From: Panthera uncia
Taxonomy: Eukaryota > Chordata > Mammalia > Carnivora > Felidae
Assembly: GCF_023721935.1 (NCBI RefSeq)
Contig: NC_064815.1
Location: 20,233,961 to 20,297,960 of the forward strand
Direction: 5' to 3'
Length of the DNA: 64,000 bases
Shown here piece by piece: positions 57,725 to 64,000 of this stretch (the stretch's first letter is position 1; the number at the start of each line of letters is the position of its first letter). The notes beneath the pieces are model-generated. The model worked only from the letters and a program-made list of their open reading frames with translations, had not been told where the DNA came from and searched no databases. Position numbers and translations under genes: made by a program.

Positions 57725-58320
57725 CCAATCATTACAAAAATTTAAAGATCAGGCTCTATGAGAGCAAGACATTCAAGAGAAGCCTCCTAGGGAAGAGAGG
57801 TTTGGGGTACGCCCAGAAGAAATGAGAGGGAAGGTCAGCGGGCACCCCCAGCAGAGAGAACGGGCGCCAAGCCTTGGACTGCATCGCACAGTCTCGTGTG
57901 GGGACGCGTGGGACCCCTGCTTGCCTGAAACAGAAGCTGCTCGGCAAGGAGGCACAGCGGTCTAGGAGCAGAGGTGGGAAAGGGACAGGAGGTGGTCGGC
58001 GGTCCTCCCAGCTGAGCTGAGATGCTGGATGGCACGCGCTTCCCCAGCAAGAAAGCGTTGGCAGAAAGGTCGCGGGAATCCGTGGCGCATACTAAGTGCT
58101 GCTTTGGGAAGGTGAGTTTCACTGCAGCCCGGAACGAATTCACGAGGGAAGGGACCACGGCAAAGGTCTGGGAGCACTGCTCGGATGCTCACTCCCGTGC
58201 TGGAGGCTGCGGGGAACGGGAGAAAAATGAGCAGACCTTTCCTCCAGCCCTCAGGGGATACAAGGACGTCTTGCACTTCTCTGGCAATTCACAGCTGGGC
58301 GTGGCTTTCACTTTTTGTAT
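57725..58320. other. unassigned intronic sequence
   Basis: Overlapping ORFs on both strands with no recognisable domain. Confidence 0.4.
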
Positions 58321-58329
58321 CCGCTCATT

Positions 58330-58480
58330 CATCTTTGAGATGATGCTCGACATTAGCAGAACGGTTAGCATCGCCTCCTTGCACAGAGAGAGAAACTGAG
58401 GCTCAGAGAGGTTCAGTCGCTTGCCCCGGGGCTGTTCCTGCGCGGTGGTTAAGAGAAGCCCTAGCCCGGAGTCACAGGTC
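58330..58480. mobile_element. MIR relic
   Basis: GAGAGAGAAACTGAGGCTCAGAG, GGTTCAGTCGCTTGCCC and the following text match MIR. Confidence 0.6.
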
Positions 58481-58689
58481 ATCCTGGGCTGAGCCGGAGT
58501 TCCGCTGGGGAAGCAAACCCTAGACACAGAGTAAAACCCCAAACTGTAGCACAGTGCAAATGTATGAGAGCCGAAGACGGGCCTTGAATTATTATCAACA
58601 AACACATTAACCCGGGGCGGGCTGTACCGTCAAGCACATCAGGGGTTTGAAGTGGCTTTTCTTTGGATCTCCCTATAGCTGAGTGTCCT

Positions 58690-58930
58690 GTCGCTAAGCG
58701 AAAGGTCAAGAAGGCAGTTTGTGCAGAAGTTTTAAACCCAGGTGTTAGAACCAGACCCTGGCCCAAGCGCCACCTGCGCCATTGGCCAAATGAACTCGGA
58801 CTCCACCTCATGGAGCTTCAGAGGCTCTCACCTGTCAAGGGACAGTCACACACCCAGCTCTCACAGGGACGGCCACCATGCAGGTCTGTGATGACACGTG
58901 CAGAGCACGCGGCGTGCACCTGGCCTACTC
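58690..58930 (+). mobile_element. MIR
   Basis: GCAGAAGTTTTAAACCCAGG, GCCACCTGCGCCATTGGCC, GAACTCGGACTCCACC and TGGAGCTTCAGAGGCTCTC follow the MIR body. Confidence 0.55.
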
Positions 58931-58976
58931 AGGCGGGGTTCAGTAAGTGAAGGCAAGTTTTGAAAAGGTTTCCGGG

Positions 58977-59186
58977 GGCGCCCGGGGGGCTCAGTAGGTT
59001 AAGTGTCCGACTTCGGCTCAGGTCCCGACGTCACGGTTCGTGAGTTCAAGCCCCGCATCCGGCTCTCCGCTGTCAGCGTGGAGCCCACTTGGGATTCTCT
59101 GTCTCCCTTTCTCGTCCCCTCCCCCCCCCCCACATTTTTCTCCCCCTCCCCCTCTCTCGCAAAAAATAAACATTAAAAAAGTTTTT
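58977..59186 (+). mobile_element. SINEC
   Basis: Head GGGGCGCCCGGGGGGCTCAG, C-rich middle, A tail. Flanks AAAAGGTTTCC and AAAGGTTTAC. Confidence 0.93.
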
Positions 59187-59219
59187 AAAGGTTTACAAAA
59201 GAGAATTGGCACTCCGTGG

Positions 59220-59420
59220 GCACAAACATACCCTAGTACCTTCATATATCCTCACTCTTCACAACAAGGCAGTTTTTACTACTCCCATTTTATAGATGAG
59301 GAAATTGAGGCCGGAGGAAGTTTTGCTTGCCCAAGGTCACACAGCCGAGAGGTGGAATAGCTATGATTTAGACTTGGGTCTGGCTCCGAAATCATGACTT
59401 GTTTTACTCTGCCACACGAT
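59220..59420 (+). mobile_element. MIR
   Basis: CTACTCCCATTTTATAGATGAGG, AATTGAGGCCGGAGG, GCCCAAGGTCACACAGC and CTTGGGTCTGGCTCC are clear MIR landmarks. Confidence 0.75.
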
Positions 59421-59424
59421 TTAT

Positions 59425-60165
59425 GACAGCGTGAGAACTGGATGTCACAGGATTCTCGTGGAGGCACAGAGGCTGAAATGATGATGTTTCAGGGCCACCG
59501 AGAGGAGCAAGCTGGGAGTGCCACTCTGCTTATAGGACTTTGGTCTAGACTGGGATTTGCATGGCCTCAAGTACACCCTATTAGGTCTCCAGGCCTTTCC
59601 TCCTTCCTTATCTCTCCCCTCCTACTGCTTTGAAGGATTTTCAGATCAAAGGTGCAGCCGCTCTCCTGCGGGATAATCCTGTGGCCTGTAACCTTGTTTT
59701 CCGAAGTGTCCTTCACAAAGAAGGGCTTCAGCCAAAGATTTCTCCCTCAGCATAATCACACAATTTTTCTCGGCCTTCGCTAGCCCTCAGGAAGGAAAGG
59801 TAGATGACTGCCTTCAGAAGCATGTTTATGCTGAGGAACTTCCCAGAATAAATTAGCCAGCCCTCAGAAAGTGCCAGATACGCCACTTTCCCATCCTCCT
59901 ATTTTCAGCCCTGGTTCTTTCCTTCTTAAACGCCACCTCCTTTTTTCCTTACCGAGGGAGGGCTGGCAGTTGTTTTTTTTTTTTTTTTTTTGTATTTTCC
60001 CAGTCCTGGGATGGGGGCATCTCGGCACCAAGGAAGTTTTCTTTCTCCGGGTAAGAATTTGTAAGATTCTAAGACCCGGACATGATCAACAAGTTGAGAA
60101 CGGAACCAAAACTACTTTCAATCACCCAAGGGAAGCAAAAGCCCAGGGGATCCAGGATTAAAGAT
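59425..60165. other. unassigned intronic sequence
   Basis: Nothing recognised apart from a T19 run near 59971-59991. Confidence 0.4.
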
Positions 60166-60185
60166 AACAAGACAGCACCCAAGAG

Positions 60186-60399
60186 GGGCACCCGGGTGGC
60201 TCAGTCGGTTGAGCGTCCGACTTCGGCTCAGGTCACGATGTCATGGTTTGTGAGTTCGAGCCCCTCGTCGGGCTCTATGCTGCCAGCTCGGAGCCTGGAA
60301 CCTGCTTTGGATTGTGGGTCTCCCTCTCTCTCTGCCCCTCCCCCGCTCCTGCTCTCTCTCTCCCTCTCTCAAAAATAAATAAAAACATTAAAACAAAAA
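60186..60399 (+). mobile_element. SINEC (young)
   Basis: Head GGGCACCCGGGTGGCTCAG. 17-bp duplication AAGACAGCACCCAAGAG at 60169-60185 and AAGACAGCACCTAAGAG at 60400-60416, one mismatch. Confidence 0.95.
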
Positions 60400-60416
60400 A
60401 AGACAGCACCTAAGAG

Positions 60417-60950
60417 TGCAGAAATAATCAACAAGTGTCAGGGGTGGGGGCAGAGCTGCGTCACGGGGCCCTGGGTCTCTGTGAAACGTGGCTTGCTGGA
60501 GAAACCCTCCTGATGTAATTTACAGAGGCCCCCTGACAAGCCCCCGACACCCCTTCTCTTAGAGAAAGCTCCATTTGTCTTTGGAAACATCCCCGGCTTC
60601 CCACTTCTTCCCTGTGATTTCCAGGGATTTCAGAGGAGCCCCTGAATGTCAAGGGGAAGACGTACTTGAAATTGAATGACTTTTAGGTTCTTGAACGGCA
60701 TGTGGACCCTACCTTGACCTTTTTCTCTTGCCATTCTTCTTTCGTACAGAGAGATTGCAAGCAATATGAAGGGAAATTGCATTTCTTTCCCCCGCGCCCG
60801 CACACACACCTCCTCTCCATGCCATAATCCGATCCCATCCAAAGAAAAACCACTTTCCCTCAGCTGGAGGTTTGCAAAGGTAGAGTATAACGTCCAGCAG
60901 AAGGACCTCTTTTCAAAATGGAAGGTAATCTGAAAATGTTCTGCTGTTCT
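60417..60950. other. unassigned intronic sequence
   Basis: Nothing recognised. Confidence 0.4.
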
Positions 60951-60965
60951 TCTGGCATTGGGTTT

Positions 60966-61185
60966 TTTTTTTTTTTTAAGTTTATTTATTTGTTTTGAGA
61001 GAGAAGGAGAGAGCGTGAGTAGGTGAGGGGCAGAGAGAGAGAGAGGGAGAGAGAGAGAATCCCAAGCAGGCTCCATGCTGTCAGTACAGAGCCCGACGTG
61101 GGGCTCGACCTCACAACCATGAGATCATGACCTGAGCCGAAATCAAGAGTCAGGCACTCAACTGACTGAGCCACCCAGGTGCCCC
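60966..61185 (-). mobile_element. SINEC
   Basis: Reverse copy with long T tail. Perfect 14-bp duplication CTGGCATTGGGTTT at 60952-60965 and 61186-61199. Confidence 0.95.
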
Positions 61186-61255
61186 CTGGCATTGGGTTTC
61201 TTAACGTCTGAATCTGAAGAACCATCTTCCCCGATACCCCCCACCCTATGTCCCT

Positions 61256-61300
61256 AACACACACGCGCGCACATGAGCACACACACACACACACACACCT
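61256..61300. repeat. (AC)n/(CG)n microsatellite
   Basis: ACACACACGCGCGCACATGAG then (CA)n. Confidence 0.95.
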
Positions 61301-61339
61301 GTCAGGTCCCCAGCAACTCAAACTCTATCACATTTTTTG

Positions 61340-61395
61340 GCCCCACCTAGTCCTACTGAATCAAAAATTCTGGGGGTGGGGCCTAGCAATTCCCT
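61340..61395 (+). mobile_element. MER5-type hAT fragment, sense
   Basis: CCTACTGAATCAAAAATTC and GGGGGTGGGGCCTAGCAATT match the sense MER5A core. Confidence 0.7.
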
Positions 61396-61530
61396 AATCA
61401 CCCGAAAAACTTATTAAGTCATAAATTCCTGGCCTTCACCCCCAGAGATTTTGATTCGGGAATTCTGCGGTGGGACCCAAGAATTTACATTTACATCAAA
61501 CTCCCAGATGGTGCTGTTGCCACTGGTCCA
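61396..61530 (-). mobile_element. MER5-type hAT fragment, antisense
   Basis: CCCCCAGAGATTTTGATTCGG, GGACCCAAGAATTTACATTT and TGCTGTTGCCACTGGTCCAG match the antisense MER5A core. It directly abuts a sense copy. Confidence 0.7.
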
Positions 61531-62040
61531 GTGAGTAGCTCCGCTGTACACAGCTTCCCAGCTGCCTCCAGGGCACAGATTTCTCTCATACGCTAAGTGG
61601 TAAACTGTGTGCAAAGATCACGGATGCACAGACAGATGGGGGGGTGGGGAGGGGGTGTAGACTCAAAGAAGGAAAAGAAGTTCTGGTATAGGAAGCAATG
61701 CCTGGAAGAGAGATCTGTTCTGCCTCGGCACACTTGACCAAAACTTTACTTTCTGGTGATTTCCATCTCTCTGTCTCTGGTCCATATTACCTTCCCAACT
61801 GATGCAGACCTACCAATGGTTTCTTAAGGGCCTTATAAAAATGCTGTTGCAAGACGTAGCCCAACAAAAGGATGAAAAGAATACAATCCCAGGACCCAAG
61901 GGCAGACCCCTGGTGCTGCAGGATGTGGGGGCGGGGACGCCCTGCCTGTGCCAGGTCTGACAGAGCTTTGTGACTCTCTCCTGGGTTCCCACTGGTCCTG
62001 TCCACACAGCATGTGGACTTCACCGAAATCACCTGGTTAA
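61531..62040. other. unassigned intronic sequence
   Basis: Nothing recognised. Confidence 0.4.
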
Positions 62041-62400
62041 ACACAGATCACTGGCCCCATCCCTGGAGCTTCTGATTCGGTAGACTGGGCGTGGGGTCCA
62101 GAATGAGCACCTGCATTTTTAGTAAGCTCCCAGGGATGGGGGTGCCTGGGCAGCTCAGTCGGTTAAGCGTCCGACTTCGGCTCAGGTCATGATTTCGCCC
62201 CCACGGTGGGGTCCGTGCTGACAGCTCGGAGCTTGGGGCCTGCTTTGGATCTGTGTCTCCCTCTCTCTCTCTGCTCTTCCCCCGCTCATGTTCTGTCTCT
62301 CTCTCCTTCAAAAATAAATAGACATTTAAAAAAAAATTTTTTTTTTAAAAAACCTCCCAGGGATGTGTATGCTGCCTGCCCAGGGGACCCCTCCTTAGAA
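62040..62400 (-). mobile_element. MER5-type hAT fragment, split by a SINE
   Basis: GGAGCTTCTGATTCGGTAG and GCACCTGCATTTTTAGTAAGC left of the SINE, CTCCCAGGGATGTGTATGC right of it. Confidence 0.65.
62140..62353 (+). mobile_element. SINEC
   Basis: GGGGTGCCTGGGCAGCTCAG head; part of the B-box region is lost (TTTCGCCCCCACGG). 12-bp duplication CTCCCAGGGATG at 62128-62139 and 62354-62365. Confidence 0.94.
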
Positions 62401-62849
62401 CCCCCCTGGCGTGCGTAACTCAAGTAATGCCAGAAGTCATTTAGGGTCATCCCGACCAGCAGCCACCCAAGAACAATTCTGGAAGGTAAGTTGCTTCCGG
62501 CCCAGCGTGAATACGTAGGGAAGCATCTGAATCTAGCAGCTGCCTCAGAAACGGGAGCCCGGCGTTCTGCAGAAACCGACACAGCGGTGCCTGGACGGTG
62601 CCTTTTGCGAAACTCCAAAACGTTACATTTCTCTTGTTGCGCAGAAAGTCACTGGCGCTCTACTGCACCCGGAAGTTTGTACCCTCCTCTGAGCATCACA
62701 TCTCTCTTGGTTTCTGGTCAAGTTTTGACTGTTTCACACGGTTTGCCAGAGGACGTGGTGTTCAGTGTCCGAGGATGGTCCGGGGCATGCTTGTCGGTGT
62801 GACCCGTCTTCAGCCTCGGAACTGGGCTTGTTGACGAGGAGGAGGTCAG
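62401..62849. other. intronic sequence before the last CALN1 exon
   Basis: No repeat or extra exon recognised. Confidence 0.45.
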
Positions 62850-62956
62850 CCTGTCTCACTGTGTCATTTCTCTCTTCTCTCTCCCCCCGTCTCCCCACCC
62901 CCCCCCCCACCCCGCGTCTCCTTGCCCTCCGCTCCCCCCACCCACCCCCACCCCAG
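62850..62956 (+). promoter_or_regulatory. polypyrimidine tract and AG-exclusion zone of the last CALN1 intron
   Basis: From 62850 to 62954 there is no AG dinucleotide; the next AG is the acceptor at 62955-62956. The tract is almost pure C and T, with C runs at about 62898-62911 and 62934-62955. A branch-point-like CTCAC lies near 62855-62859, about 100 bases from the exon, which suggests a distant branch point. Confidence 0.6.
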
Positions 62957-63084
62957 TGCATGCACAGAAACAGAACAGGCAGACCTGCGTCCGCAAGAGC
63001 CTCATCTGCGCCTTCGCCATGGCCTTCATCATAAGCGTCATGCTGATCGCGGCCAACCAGATCCTCCGGAGCGGCATGGAGTAG
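62957..63084 (+). CDS. CALN1: CALN1 last coding exon, membrane anchor and stop
   Basis: Joining the final G of the upstream exon to TG here makes a Val codon, and the frame then runs His-Ala-Gln-Lys-Gln-Asn-Arg-Gln to a TAG stop at 63082-63084. The exon adds about 42 residues. After a basic Val-Arg-Lys stretch comes a hydrophobic segment of about 22 residues (LICAFAMAFIISVMLIAANQ and on), then a short tail ending RSGME. This is the tail anchor that places CaBP7/CaBP8 in Golgi and secretory membranes with the EF-hands facing the cytosol. The acceptor is CACCCCAG after a very long C-rich pyrimidine tract. The reading frame is intact, and the residue pattern matches mammalian calneuron-1 closely. 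Confidence 0.96.
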
Positions 63085-64000
63085 GCCGCCCCGCACCGGG
63101 CTGCGTGCCCAGCTCACCGCGCATGCGCATGCCCAGCGGGCAAACTCTGTTCCTCCGCAAAAGCAGATACGGTTGCAGACCAGGCACGGTCGGGCGAAGA
63201 CCCCCCAAGGCTGCAGTGCAACAGGTGTTGCCCATTCACTTCATCTCCTTGGCAGGGACACCAAAGGGCTGTCTTAAATGCTTTAATGGTTTTGTTTCCT
63301 AATGCAATAAAATAGCCAGGAGTTCCCAGTGACTGCTTCAACCACCCCTAGGAACTCTGAAGAGAGACTTCATTTCCATCCCGGGATTCCAGGGGCCACC
63401 CAGGCTGGCGGTGTAAGAGAGCAAGGGCGAGGCGTCAGCCCGCAGCCACCTCCGTGACCCCCGTCCTTTCAACCCCAGGGGTCCGCTGGAGACTCCCGGC
63501 TGCGGGAACCCTCAGTCCCAAGAGGCTGGCTGCTGGTTGCTACGGAAGAGGGGGCTTCCTTCCTCCACCCAGTGGAGCCCCCCCCCACCCCCCACCCCAA
63601 GGCGTGAGGGGAAAGCCATCGAGCGGGGTGCAGCGCCGCACCCCTTCGCTTCCGTTCTTACTGCCTTTTCTAGAGGACTCTTGTTGGCAGAGTTGGGGAG
63701 CTCTCGGTTTCCGTCAGCACTTGGCTTTCTGTTCCTAGAGCCCATCGCGCACCAGCATTTTGGAATCTGCAGAGAGCCTTTCTCCCGGCTTTTGCCACCT
63801 GTGCTGCCATTAGTGGAAAAAAAAAAAAAAAAAAAAAGCATTCTCGTGGGCGTCCCTGTAACATAGACATGTAGACAGACGTATATACTGGGCTCCTTCG
63901 TGTGTGACATCCCCCTTTCCTAATCGCTTACTCCCGGTATAAGCTCGTTCTCTGACATGCGTCCCCGCCTCTTTCGGGTGGGCCAGGTAGTTCGGGGGTG
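63085..64000 (+). other. CALN1: CALN1 3' untranslated region (start)
   Basis: This sequence follows the CALN1 stop codon. The first 200 bases are GC-rich. Other features are an AATAAA at 63306-63311, a C-rich tract near 63581-63600 and a 21-A run at 63817-63837. CALN1 mRNAs in other mammals have long 3' UTRs, so the UTR probably continues beyond the window. That extent is inferred. Confidence 0.8.
63306..63311 (+). terminator. candidate proximal poly(A) signal AATAAA
   Basis: A canonical hexamer lies 222 bases after the CALN1 stop, within GCAATAAAATAG. A G/T-rich element downstream is only weak. It could make a short-UTR isoform. Use cannot be judged from sequence alone. Confidence 0.45.

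Larger units (their letters stand above)
48969..62956 (+). other. CALN1: CALN1 last intron (GT-AG)
   Basis: The intron is 13,988 bp, with donor GTAGGT directly after GGAG and acceptor CCCCAG. It contains a pyrimidine microsatellite near the donor, about eight SINE copies, an old L1 3' end, several MIR pieces and MER5-type fragments, each listed separately. I recognise no coding exon inside it. Confidence 0.93.

Overview
This window is nuclear DNA from a carnivoran mammal, most likely a cat or close feliform. The main evidence is about 38 copies or fragments of a tRNA-derived SINE with the carnivoran SINEC layout. Each full copy has a tRNA-like head with A and B boxes, a CT-rich stretch and an AAATAAATAAACATT-type tail, and the head variant is the one common in felids. 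Young and old L1 pieces, MIR/L2 relics, MER5-type hAT pieces, ERVL/MaLR-type LTRs and many CA repeats complete a typical mammalian intronic landscape. I see no bacterial, phage or CRISPR features.

The only protein-coding gene I can support is the 3' end of CALN1 (calneuron-1, also called CaBP8), on the + strand. Its penultimate coding exon is at 48812-48968 and its last coding exon at 62957-63084. Together they give the degenerate C-terminal EF-hand region and the C-terminal membrane anchor ending in Ser-Gly-Met-Glu. The two exons join in phase 1 across a 13,988-bp GT-AG intron. Positions 1-48811 are read as the 3' part of the preceding large intron, and 63085-64000 as the start of the 3' UTR.

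Layout. 1-3157 is an antisense L1 interrupted by SINEs. 3158-9300 holds mixed old repeats and SINEs. 9400-17510 is AT-rich and packed with old L1, two MLT2-like LTRs and SINEs. 17511-23500 is mostly low-repeat sequence with an unusual ~175-bp inverted repeat beside a 47-bp tandem duplication (20331-21633). 23500-28600 returns to SINEs, an MLT1-like LTR and a probably twin-primed L1. 28663-29165 is a diverged ~52-bp tandem array. 33740-34440 is a CpG-island-like segment with good splice-donor sequences just downstream. 37500-47610 is dense in repeats, including a large LTR-like block and a nested L1 with target-site duplications. 48812-64000 carries the two CALN1 exons, their intron and the 3' UTR.

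The long ORFs in this window are mainly translations of SINEs, LTRs or low-complexity tracts and are not listed as genes. No new multi-gene system is evident. The best leads are the intragenic CpG island, the inverted repeat with its tandem duplication, the 52-bp tandem array and the unusual splice-site architecture of the last CALN1 intron. Percent identities and repeat-family names come from reading by eye and need alignment.
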